From Echinostoma caproni (lineage: Eukaryota; Platyhelminthes; Trematoda; Plagiorchiida; Echinostomatidae), in NCBI GenBank assembly GCA_900618425.1, contig UZAN01039794.1, forward strand, positions 35,180 to 99,179: DNA of 64,000 nt, given 5' to 3'. This document shows, in pieces, positions 48,810-59,179 of this stretch; positions within the stretch are counted from its first letter, which is position 1, and each line of letters opens with the position of its first letter. The notes beneath the pieces are model-generated. The model saw only the letters and a program-made list of their open reading frames with translations. It searched no databases and was not told where the DNA came from. The translations under genes and the position numbers were made by a program.

Positions 48810-49289
48810 AACACGTCATTTTCACCCCTTTGAGAACATTTCCCACTCATCTGTATTCCAATTAGGAAAATAAGTGTTAGTAAACTAGTTATCCTGTCTT
48901 GTGAACAACTTTAAATCTCGTCTTTGAATCTGTTTGTCACCATAACCCATAAAAATATATGATGCCCATTTGTAATTCGCATGAAGTAACCGATGATATA
49001 CGAAAGAAATGTCTCTGCAGCAGACATCCTGCATAACGCTACTGGCCTTTTCCAAGTTCTTCGAGACTCGACCTAAGGATTTCTGGCGAAATGGAATCAA
49101 TAAACTAGTGGAAAGATGGGAGAAGGTAGTGAGCAATGATGGTGAGTACATAACTGATTGAAGTATTTTATTTTTTCTGTTACAATTTTATGATTCCAGT
49201 AAATATATAATTTTGGTTGTTGAAATTCTTTGATTTATTTGAAAATAGATGTTCCAAATCGCAGGGAACTTATGCAACAACACAATACT

Positions 49290-52200
49290 ATCAACATTTC
49301 CAAAACTATTGGCAGCTAAGGTGTAAATCTTATTAATCAGATCCTTAGCATTAGGAACAATAATTCAGTATAGGGCTATCATATCAGGCAAGCACTCTTT
49401 TCAAACCAAATATACGATAAATTCTACCTTACTGTTAACATATCGTTTGTGAAGGTATTGTTAAATCGGTTTATTCTTTCTGACACCATGCGTGAACGGA
49501 TAAAATCTTTCCCCCCGTAGAATTTTATCATTTTTATTAATACTTGATGGCGAAGTAAAACTTGAGAAAATAGATTAGAAATCTCAATCTGTTTATCCTC
49601 AACTGCTTTATCGGTTCCTTCAATATTCATGACCACCGTTCATTAGGTGAGATGAATGGAAAATACAATGTCTTTTCGTTGAAGTTGGTGCATAACGTTT
49701 GGTGATTTTAACAGGGACTTCAATCAACCATCAGACTGTTAAATTCCGATCCATTTGAGCGAAAACAATACACACTTTTTTGGAAACGTCTACATAATTT
49801 CGTGAATGTAGGTGTTTTTGCAAAGCTTAGTCGTGACATTTGAAACTCCAAGTGTACTCATAGATAACTGAATTTAAGTGTAATCTCATGTCTCATATAA
49901 TAAAGTGTATATTTGTACTCATTGTAAGCGAATCGTGGTCTAACGTGTTTTTCTGGAATAAAGATATGCAAAGTTTTTAAGAATCCCCTAACTCTATTTT
50001 GCTAATGAGTTTATCGGAATTCAGGTTAGCTGGGGATTTCTTTTATACGCTCTTCTCTGAGCATCTACGATCAGGGTAAAAAAACCAGCACTATCATTTG
50101 TTGCCAATGCTTCGTACCCAGTTTCACTCGATAGTACAAATGAAGCGATGCTACATCAAGTAGGATTTCTAATAATGTTATTCAACGGAAATAGTTGTGC
50201 AAAAGATGGGTTCTAACTGGACTGAACCCTCACGGGTGAAATTAGAATGTCTAAACGGAACGTAACCGTCCGTTCTTTCATCAAATGACAACCGTGCAAG
50301 GAAAAATTGTATAACATACTGAGCTTTGGGTTATGAACGGTTTTGTTACTAATCAAGTACACTGCATGTTGGTAGGCAATACAAATGGTGACTATATTTC
50401 AAACAAAGTACATTTGATTGCTCTCCGCGCTTCTCAATATTGATGGTGCATTTGACAGTTTGTCTGTTCATTTTATTTTAAAAATATACGTTCATTGCCT
50501 AAATTGGGAACTCGTCACTGACAGACAAAACGAATCATGATATAAGTCAGAGGCCAGTGAGTTGCAAACGGGAGCTTGGATTTCTCCTCCACCTGCTTCA
50601 TAATTCAGGACAAATTCCTAGTGAATTACTTGAATTTATTCTTTCAATTCAATTTGTTTCCTTTTTTCGGAGTCTGTTATTTCTTTTCAACCAAATGACT
50701 TACAATGAAGACGGTTTATCTTACAATGTAGACTGGCGAAAAGGTAAATGAAAATCACCTGTGTAACTTGAGGTTCTGAAAGGAAGAAAACACGAAAAAC
50801 AATGAATATACCAGGGCCAAAATACAATATGCAATCTTTCCGGTTTTTATCTGCAGACATCCCCGTCCTCATACACAAATGCGGTTTAGCAGGAGATAGC
50901 GTATGGTAGACGTACAATGATTTCATTGAAGGAAACGACTCAGTCATCAATGTGATTTTTCAAATTATCACATGCTGACTGGGAGTATTTTGTGTGTTGA
51001 CTTTGTGGTTATTTGAGCAATGTACTAATCAATTATTTGACGTTTAATTATTTTTGAATCAATAGTATTACTGTAAGACGGTTGGTGTTCACGCACAACA
51101 AAATCTGAGTTTACCTGATCCATTTATTTCATTTTCTGGAATAGGTCAATAGTTCTACCGCATTTAAATGCATTCAAATAGTGGGGAGTTAAACTCACAC
51201 CGAACATCAGCAACAGTGCCTCGTGTCTGTGAAAAACCAAATGAGCTAATGCAAACATTGCCAATCTAGGTCAATTGTTTGTTTCAAATTGTAATGCTGC
51301 TGGATGTCCACTAAGAAAAAAATGAAACACAATTGGTCCTCCTACGTCAGTGTTTATCAGTAGCCTCCCATGCATTCAACGTGTAATCAAGGCATCACGT
51401 ACAACATATCGCGAGACCACAAACAAATTTGTTTTTACTCATGGTTTCTTATCAATCTGTTTATCTATTTAAGTAGCGTTTAGGATTACGTGTTAATTTT
51501 ATTCCTTCATGTAAATCAGTGTAAAAAGCTTAGATGTAATTTCACTGCTGATTCAGTTGTGTCGCATATCACCAGAAAAATGACAAGTGTGACTGAGTTT
51601 GGTTCAAAGCTGCATGCTATTCGGTTCATCCGTGTACTGATTTCCTCAGTTTTCTCTTAACCCTACTTTTCAACTTTTTAAGAAGTTGAGCAATGCGACT
51701 CATCTAAGTTTCACTAGAATAAAAATGGAAATGAATATGGTATCTGAATCAATATATAAAATAATACGGTTGCAAAATACCAAAACTCACTTCCTATGCC
51801 AAGTATATAAACATTTTATTGCTACTGTATTCAGTCAAATACTGCTGTGCAGAAAACCAAGAACCATGAATTCTGCCTTTATCCAGTAAATCATTTGACT
51901 AGGAGTTGAAACAAGAAACATATGTACACAACAGAAAACGTACCACACCGTGATGCAAAACAAATACAAATTATCTAACGACTTCGTGATTTAATTGTTT
52001 GGCTAGAACGCTTGACAGAACCTATCACTACAAATCATTTTGGATCAGCAAAGGCGTTTAAATATTTTTTTAAATTTCTCTATGGGACATCCGTATTGAG
52101 TCACTTCATTTAACTTGTATTATAGCCATTTACGGTGGCATGTCGCTGAGGCTATTATTGAGATTGATTCTTTACGTAAGATGAGAACTGTGCCAGTTGG

Positions 52201-53380
52201 CATTAGTGAAAGCCGTTGTGCATTGTAGAAGAAACGGTATCACGGAGTGAATTATTCCTCCTCAAAACCCTATGTCGCGTGACTTCCACATGATTTGCTC
52301 AACACTGGAAGCCTATCTTGATTGTGGCTTTTTAGTCTTCTCCAGGCGGCTGAAAGTGATGAAATTTCCGTTCCCTCATTGCGCCATACCAGCAGTGAAA
52401 TGATCATGAAAAAGGGAGCCATGGATATCTCATTCGTCGAAATAAATATGCATATAAACTGTGAGATAAAACTCACTGTAAAGGTATTTTCACCTCGGTG
52501 ATGAATACTGGGTAGATAAAATTGTACCAGTCTGATTATCTATCCCGTGATCCAGCAAAGAATTGCATTTGACATATGTGCACGTGAGACCCATGTTTCT
52601 AAACCCTTCCCACCCACAGATTATTGAATATGGTTAAATCGATGAAGAAAATCAGAAATACAAGGTGCTAATTATGTTGGTTTTTCAGATCTACGGTTCA
52701 CTTCTCTTTTCATTCGGCTTATATCAACGTTTATTGCATTGATCGATCCATTCGTTTGCTCAATGTTAATCATTAGGTTGAAAATGGAGTATCCTATGTT
52801 GCAGAGACATACATTCTCTCCATTTGTGCAAAATCACGATAGGTTGATAACTTCATAGGAATAGGTTGAACTTCATTGCGCAACTATATTTTGAAAATCC
52901 TGTAGTCAATGTAGTGTTTTAAAGGAAATCGGTGTGGGTAAACATGTGTATAATACCCTTATTTTTACTAATCGGTAAAACTGAAAAAATTGAACTAAAA
53001 ATTGGAGTTGAAAGTTAAAATGGAACTGGTTTCTATTAGAAAAAGTAAAACTTGTAAAGATGATAAGGAAAACGTTAGGCAAACGGCTGCTTCAACATCG
53101 TTAGATCTCGCGGACTGTAAAAACTTGTAAATTGAACTCAGTGTGAAACTCGGGTGGCAAAGTTTTACGCAGAAAGAAAAACAAATCTGTTTTCCAAAGT
53201 TTGATCCATGTGCCACGAATATGAGGGATCCTTTGACGGATTCGCTAAATATAACACAACACGTGTAGAGCATGAGCTTCATTCGCGGTTTCTACGTCTG
53301 CCGTTTCCGGTTCATCTTCCTTGTGTTAACAGCAATCGCTTTGTTCCGATTCCGTAATTGTTTCTGGAGAAAATGGCTGT
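49290..53380. other. No recognisable gene
   Basis: AT-rich DNA with short ORFs only. The segment 51222-51280 is similar to 34990-35055. Confidence 0.3.
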
Positions 53381-53386
53381 ATTAAA

Positions 53387-53392
53387 TTTATT
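53387..53392 (-). promoter_or_regulatory. Possible polyadenylation signal
   Basis: AATAAA on the minus strand, about 46 bases past the stop codon of the candidate exon at 53438-53705. Confidence 0.25.
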
Positions 53393-53437
53393 CATCGGTG
53401 TAGAATGTGGGCCCCCTTGCTGAAGGTTTACAGCTTT

Positions 53438-53705
53438 TCATTGGGTTATCTGAGTTGACGTTATTCCGCAAACGCCTTCTGTTAGAGTGAGTAGTTTACA
53501 ATTAGCATATGAACGTGTATCAACTTGTAATAATTTAACATAATCCTGATTGGGATTTCGGCTATGCATAAGGTTGACTAACAGATCTGCCAATCGGCTA
53601 AAATCTACGATACATTGGTAAGCAGCTAGGATCAATCGGTGAAACTCATTCGTCTCTGCCGTTTCGGACTGAGATTTCCTTATGCGATATCCAATGACCC
53701 GGATT
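53438..53705 (-). CDS. Candidate terminal exon, unknown
   Basis: TTTCTTTGTTTTCAG on the minus strand, a good acceptor, precedes a segment open for about 89 codons: VIGYRIRKSQSETAETNEFH, LILAAYQCIVDFSRLADLLV, NLMHSRNPNQDYVKLLQVDT and LLTLTEGVCG. It ends in TGA (53438-53440) and AATAAA follows. This arrangement fits a last exon. I do not recognise the protein. The phase does not join directly to the other minus-strand candidates upstream. Confidence 0.33.
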
Positions 53706-53719
53706 CTGAAAACAAAGAA

Positions 53720-54945
53720 AACTGTTGACTATCGATCACTGAGGTTCTGTTAGGAGGGTAATAGTATATCATGCGGTTCATTGAGTGTATCTGACTGGAT
53801 AAAGTAACATTTTTATTGCTTTTTCGGTTGAAAATCAAAGAAATAATGCAGATGAGTGACTGCTTGTGGTTCACTTCAAAACATCATGCACACGTTTTAA
53901 CTAATTCAAGTGACGTTTATCTTCCTGGTACACTTGCGGTGACAAATAGCATTGTGGGATTCACTTGACGCACTGTAACAGAAACAATGGTTATATTCAA
54001 TAGGGTCGATTGAGATTGATACAGCACCAAGAGGCCAGTCCGTCAGTCTGGAGCAGACATCAATTGTGATACCGAATACGATCGCTTACTTGTATGCAAT
54101 GATTGCCCATTTATGTTGAGGCTTGCTCAAACCCACAGATGTTAATTAACTTACATTCAATGTCGGCAGTATAGTGGGAGGAAGTTAACGCCTGAATTTC
54201 CGTGAGGTATCATTATCTTGTCTTTGGCACGGTTTCTGAATAATCATTGAAGGGGAAAAAAATAGAATATTGATTGGATTTGTGGAATAAGGGTGATTTG
54301 TCTCAACCTCTAAAATATGGTTCAAATCAGAAACAGCCTGACATTTTACTTAAACTTAACTGTTTCTATTTTGGTGAACATTCGATAGCCTAGAACACCA
54401 ACTGATTTTCTCCAAAATGGGGCACAGTTTCAATGATCTTTGTTATCATTGAATCCAATTCAAGCCAAAATGCATCCGCGTTTCATGAAATCAATGGGTT
54501 TGAAATAGTTCTGGGTTTCATCTTTTGGGAAATTTCTTTGAGGTTCCATTTAAAAAATTAGTTTTGGTTGTAACGAAACAATCCAGGGTTTGGAAAGCAA
54601 GTGATTTGCATTCTCATATAGTCCTAATCGATAGGAAACGTTTCGGCTTCGTGCGAAGTTAAGAATATTTGGATTCAAATATAGTCTCATTCTAACACTA
54701 AGGTAACAACGCGTGTTAGCTAAAACGAGGATGTATATGTAACTGTAAAGGAGTTGGTCAACTATCGAGAAATGGAGTTTAATTTCACTGATATTACCCC
54801 AGGTATAAAAAGTGTTACATAAAAAGATCTTGGATTTATTAATACAAAATCTTCCACATAAAACATAGGATCATGCTGATCTGAATTGTGTGTTCAACGA
54901 AGGTCCGCGCGTTGTAGAGAAAGGTATTCTCGCTGTTTAGTTACC
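53720..54945. other. No recognisable gene
   Basis: Nothing beyond short ORFs. Confidence 0.3.
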
Positions 54946-55130
54946 GTTCGATACTTCGGATAAATTATGTCCATGGACGAACACCACAACTCATTTTCTT
55001 TTTTTCTCGCGTGAAGAGAACTAATATTGAGTTGTTCGCTACAGATAAAATATTAAAAATCGGTTCTCGTAGTTTGAGTGGGTTGAAAATATCTTTTCGT
55101 CTGTTTTCAGAGCTTGGCAATTTGTTTGCA

Positions 55131-55164
55131 AACGTTTCATCACTAGTCGTAGTTACATCATCAG
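55131..55164 (-). ncRNA. Hammerhead core, left arm
   Basis: CTGATGA (55164-55158), 19 bases of stem II (ACTA/TAGT plus outer pairs, loop CGAC), GAAACGTT (55138-55131). Stem III is the minimal AC/GT. Stem I shows only two clear pairs next to the core, so the fold is weaker than the one at 40.7 kb. Confidence 0.55.
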
Positions 55165-55824
55165 TGTTTGTGACTTGACTACCACTTCAAAGCACCTCGG
55201 TTAGTGATGAAGCGTTTGCAGACAAATTGCTACCATTCTCCATATTTCGTCTTTTAATGAAAGCTGTTCAATTTTAGTGGTGCTTCACTTTCTGTACTAC
55301 GTCGTTTCCGTCGTCTTGGGAGAGAACATGCGGTTGCTCGTTTGTGGTTTCCAGCTTATTCAAGCATCCGAGTTCGCCGGATTGTGACTTTTTGGTGCAG
55401 CAGAACTCGAACTGAATGAATTAATAGTAGAAAATCTTATTCCACAAACGTAGCGTCCGGTGCTCTGATATTTCCATTCTTTCATTCTTTTAGATGGCAA
55501 ATCTCTCTGCTCACCTTGATTTTATTATCTTTAAAATGGAGACTGATCCAGACAGTTAGTATTGCATTCTCAATTTAGTTGTGCACCACTGCGTTCAAAG
55601 CGCTTCTCAGATACTGTATTGTGCTGGATACTGTCACCCACTTAAAAGCAAAAATAGAGTTTCACCTGTTTACAATTCGAGAGGTGGTCCGGCCGATACA
55701 ACACTCAAAGGATGAAACTGAAGAGACCTAGCTCTATTTCACCTGTTTGCCGAGCTTGGTAATTTGTTTGCAAACGCTTCATCACTAACCGAGGTGCTTT
55801 GAAGTGGTAGTCAAGTCACAAACA

Positions 55825-55858
55825 CTGATGATGTAACTACGACTAGTGATGAAACGTT
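55825..55858 (+). ncRNA. Hammerhead core, right arm
   Basis: Mirror copy of the left-arm core: CTGATGA at 55825-55831, stem II 55832-55850, GAAACGTT at 55851-55858. Sequence identical to the left arm. Confidence 0.55.
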
Positions 55859-56040
55859 TGCAAACAAATTGCCAAGCTCTGAAAACAGACGAAAAGATAT
55901 TTTCAACCCACTCAAACTACGAGAACCGATTTTTAATATTTTATCTGTAGCGAACAACTCAATATTAGTTCTCTTCACGCGAGAAAAAAAGAAAATGAGT
56001 TGTGGTGTTCGTCCATGGACATAATTTATCTGAAGTAACA

Positions 56041-56980
56041 AATACCAAGCATTAGCGGATCCAATAGATGTAAAACGTTGGTTTCCACAGGGATCTGTGC
56101 TGGGCCAACGTTTTTTCGTTGCCTTATTGATGATCCTCCAGAAGTCCGCGGACCACAAACTCTGGCGTTTGCAGCCGATGCCAAAATATGAAGGACAATA
56201 ACAAATCCGGATTGTTCATTTGATCTCCAGAACGCCTTTGACGAAGCCCAAACATGGTCTGTCTCAAATGATAGGACATTTAACTTTACCAAAAGCAATA
56301 TAATACCACTACGTCACAATGTTCGTTATTCCTACACCCTCGGAAACAAAACTCTGCCTCGTGCTCCACCCGAGAAGGATCTGGGATCAGTTATTTGTAC
56401 AGACTTCAGTTACTCCACAAACTGTTCCAGGTCATCTTCCAGGGCTGGATAAATGTGTTTTTGGATCGTTTGATCCGGCTTTATTTCCGCGTCCTACAAC
56501 TGTTGGTGGAATACTCGTCTCAATATCGCCAAATAAGAAGTGATATGATCTTACTGTATCGGATTTTCCAACAGCCCAATCATCCATGTAGATCTCTTTT
56601 GGTTCTATCAACCAATGTTCATTTCAGAGGATATCCACTAAATTTGGCAATCCAAAAGAGCCGTCTCGACTGCCAACGCTATTCGTTTGCTGTCAGGGTG
56701 TGCAGCACATGGAACTCGCCCCCCCCCCATAGGTGGTCTGTGCGCCAACATTAGGCGGCAGCTTGATGGTGCTCTGGCAAATATTATGTTTCAACACCCA
56801 ACTACATAATATATTCTCCTGTGCACCCCACAAACATTTCGTTACTCTTAGGTACATGGACTAACATTAATTTTCGAATCATGTTCCGAACCCCAATTGT
56901 AAACACCCTATTGGATTGGATAAGCGAAGTCTTTATAAGTTCCTCCCATAAAAGAAAAATNTGAATTTGAATTTGATAAA
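56041..56980 (+). mobile_element. CR1-like LINE 3' end, broken reverse transcriptase
   Basis: It begins in the RT with FPQGSVLGQRFFVAL, then after frame changes TLAFAADAKI, where the Y/F-A-D-D site reads FAAD (56166-56177). It continues YTLGNKTLPRAPPEKDLGS, and later FRGYPLNLAIQKSRLDCQRY and FAVRVCSTWNSPP, the usual C-terminal block of this LINE group. The 3' end carries a TGAATT tail (56961-56975), a simple-repeat 3' end as found in many LINEs. It starts within a few bases of the inverted-repeat arm that ends at 56037. Stops and frameshifts make it inactive. One N lies at 56961. Confidence 0.83.
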
Positions 56981-57178
56981 ACTGCACGTCCACCCACGAT
57001 AGTATCATCTTAAAAATGTGACCAGTTTGTGAGTCTTTATTTACAAAATTTCAACCCTATTTCCTTTGAAATGTATTTCTAACAATACACTTGAGCGACT
57101 TTGCTGTTCGCATAGAAATTGAAACTACGTTGTTCAATTTTGTCTGCCCTGTAACCACCACCACCAACAACAACACAC

Positions 57179-57324
57179 CTTTTGCATTTGTAATACATCT
57201 GATGCCAACATCCGATTACGTGCTTCACAAATAATAACGACTTTAGTTAGTGAATGCAGTTCATTGCAGGTATAGAATCGAAAACTACCAAACGTCATGC
57301 TGTTAACTCTTGCTTGAACTAAAA
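57179..57324 (-). CDS. Candidate exon, unknown
   Basis: GCATTGCAG precedes an open segment of 146 bp (VLVQARVNSMTFGSFRFYTC; NELHSLTKVVIICEARNRML; ASDVLQMQK), followed by AAG/GTGTGT. Both borders fit splice rules. Not recognised. Its phase does not join the exon at 58503-58792 directly. Confidence 0.28.
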
Positions 57325-58049
57325 CTGCAATGCGTTTATAATTTATGTATACATACATCCTTCAGCTTTTAAGGATAAATGATTAAATTTAACAGGAAGG
57401 TATCAACACCATTGTGATTCTTACGTTTGACTCGGGATACCTATCAGGTATACGTAGTGCAAATTCTGTTTTTCTTAAGTCTTTTTTAAGTTGAGATTAT
57501 TGGCACAAAAACAAAATGTTAAAAATGTCAACAGAAAAATTGCAAAATCATACTGAATAAGTAAACAAGTGACGCAAAAATCACAAATCGCAGCAACGAG
57601 CGCATAAATTTGAATTTACTCTGGAGCGCAATTTGACAGTTGTACTATCTTGACACAATCTGAAATTCAGTCCTGTCAAGAAGTGAGAATAGAAATAGCA
57701 TATGAAACCCATTTCATTCGAATAAATCAGAATGAAACCAACTTGAGGGAATATCATTTTGGGGGATTGAAACTAATTTTCTATTTATGCGTGACCTATC
57801 GGTTTTTCATTGGCGGTTCGATACTCCCAGATATTTCATTGATAGAACCATTGACGGACATTAAATATTTCAAAGGGTATGTGAGTCTGAGACAGTAAAA
57901 TTAGTGGACTTAATATTGATTGAAAATAGGAATTTCACCAAAAACAAAGTACCACGGTTCTCATCGTTTTTCTATCAGCAGAATTATAACTGGACAGGAG
58001 TGAATAGTCACTATAGTTGTTCTAGATTCCAGTATATGGCCAGTGTGAC

Positions 58050-58130
58050 GTGAGAACACGCTTTTTGAGACGAGTAGTGGTGTTCACTGACGTTTTGTCT
58101 ACTTTGCGCAGATCACAAATGCCTTTTTTA
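58050..58130 (-). repeat. Decayed family-B Penelope terminal fragment
   Basis: It resembles 15530-15585: GAACAC, then GTGTTC and GACGTTTTGT in the same order. On the minus strand CAAAACGTC stands for GAAACGTC. No full core remains. Confidence 0.3.
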
Positions 58131-58502
58131 CACATTGCTGGCTCACATCGTTACACGCAAAATCATGAATCGATTTCACTGAAGTGATTCAGTTAATTAG
58201 AAGCCCACAAACATATCGATATCAGAAAAAATGCTACTGGTATTTAACCACATAAAAGTAGAAATACCGCAAACTCGTGTAGATCCCATAACGCGGTACT
58301 ATTGTTTAATCACAATTAATGACGAATAGGATTAGTTTTGTATGCTCTTAAAACACGCGCAAATCAGGGTTAAAATTCATTAAAATCAATTCAGTTGTTT
58401 TTAAACCGTGAATCATCGCAATGTTTCTCTTTAACGGGTAGAAATGCCGGTGCCGTTGTGGTAAATCATCCTTTCAAATTTCTCACACATCTGAGAATAT
58501 AC

Positions 58503-58792
58503 CTACAAAAGTGATCGACATTTCTATTGTAGTATTTTACAAGAAGGTCTCGGTAATACCACTCTTGGTGTTCGATCACCCAAATATACGGGACAGGATT
58601 GCAACAGGCTTTATTTGGCAACACGCTAAGAAATGCCATGGCAAGTGATATAGTATGACGCGGACAGATGAGTTTACCGAATGCATCACGCTGTGCAATT
58701 CCAGCAATGATCCTCACATTCGCAGACGATGTATGATTCGGTTGCAGGTCGCAAAATTGATCGGGTATTTGTGAATATGTTGACGGGCAGCA
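58503..58792 (-). CDS. Candidate exon with good splice borders, unknown
   Basis: Minus strand: a pyrimidine-rich tract ending TTCAATCAG, then 290 bp open in one frame, then TAG/GTATAT as donor. It reads STYSQIPDQFCDLQPNHTSS, ANVRIIAGIAQRDAFGKLIC, PRHTISLAMAFLSVLPNKAC and YIWVIEHQEWYYRDLLVKYY. It is the most protein-like non-transposon segment in the window, with a balanced composition and conserved-looking Trp, Cys and Tyr. I cannot assign a family. It may belong to a gene on the minus strand that spans the 53-61 kb region with retroelements in its introns. Confidence 0.38.
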
Positions 58793-59033
58793 CTGATTGA
58801 AAAATGAATAAATTTCCTCAACAACATCAGTTTATTTATTTTTATCATCGGAAAACCATTATGTCGCATTGCAAGGTTTTTAGCCTCATCGGTTTTAAAT
58901 TACTCCCATCAATGTTTTATTTCCACCTACATTTAACACCAAGCTGAATATAAATGAAAAAAAACTAACCAAATGGACCCCTCGAGTTGTCTTCTACAAT
59001 GTTGTTGAAAGTTGTCTTTATCTTTTATAATAA

Positions 59034-59096
59034 TACTTTATATATATCTGATATATATTATATATTTTATATCTTATATATATAATATCTTTCGTA
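59034..59096. repeat. AT-rich low-complexity tract
   Basis: Repeated TATATAT and TATTATA words. Confidence 0.8.
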
Positions 59097-59179
59097 ATAA
59101 CGGAGAATGAATGGATAAGGATACCAAGTGTTGAGATGGGGTTCAAACAGTTGTGGTAGGCAACAAGAATAAAAATAAC

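Larger units (their letters stand above)
48005..49056. mobile_element. Unidentified ~1.05-kb element with ~210-bp inverted ends, nested in mariner
   Basis: The string TTCTTCGAGA occurs on both sides (47995-48004 and 49057-49066), consistent with a 10-bp target duplication, although the left junction is less certain than the right. The ends are long imperfect inverted repeats: about 48030-48246 against 48848-49052. Each arm can be read as coding (for example VMQDVCC and KQIQRRDLKLF, left arm on plus, right arm on minus), so the termini may derive from an ORF end. The middle is C-rich, without an ORF of note, and holds a perfect 28-bp palindrome and a CA repeat. No superfamily could be assigned; a foldback or MITE-like element is the simplest description. 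Confidence 0.6.
47082..49161 (+). pseudogene. Mariner transposase pseudogene, split
   Basis: N-terminal helix-turn-helix region: DICAVYGEDSISDRTAWDRF and FDLNDAPRSGRPV, after a frameshift near 47140. Catalytic region: IVSGDKKW with the first Asp at 47555; VLHDNA (stop) PH with the second Asp at 47804; AAYSPDLIPTDDHLF with the third Asp at 47909. The last two are separated by exactly 34 residues, the mariner D34D signature. The frame is interrupted near 48004 and resumes at 49057 with FFETRPKDFWRNGINKLVER and VVSNDGEYITD, the usual C-terminus, ending at 49159-49161. In-frame stops lie near 47284, 47299 and 47813, and there are several frameshifts. It cannot encode an active enzyme. Confidence 0.88.
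46911..49285 (+). mobile_element. Mariner (cecropia-like) transposon with nested insertion
   Basis: The 5' end TTAGGTTGTTACATAAG (46911) and the inverted 3' end (49285 back, TTGTGTTGTTGCATAAG) are terminal inverted repeats sharing CATAAGTTCCCT. Each is flanked by TA, the mariner target duplication. Total length is 2375 bp; removing the inserted 1.05 kb leaves about 1.32 kb, the normal mariner size. The ends resemble those of cecropia-subfamily mariners. The transposase inside is broken. Confidence 0.88.
54952..56037. mobile_element. 277-bp near-identical inverted repeat of Penelope-type terminal segments
   Basis: Left arm 54952-55228 and right arm 55761-56037 are reverse complements without gaps over 277 bp, with only about two visible mismatches (near 54958 and 55221). 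The spacer is 532 bp. Each arm contains a family-A hammerhead core, on the minus strand in the left arm and the plus strand in the right arm. Each arm also holds an internal inverted repeat (AATTTGTTTGCAAACG near 55120 against GCGTTTGCAGACAAATT near 55212), so a half-core faces the full core. Penelope-like elements are known for inverted and partial terminal-repeat copies. The near identity suggests a recent event or gene conversion. The spacer has no recognised feature. Confidence 0.8.
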
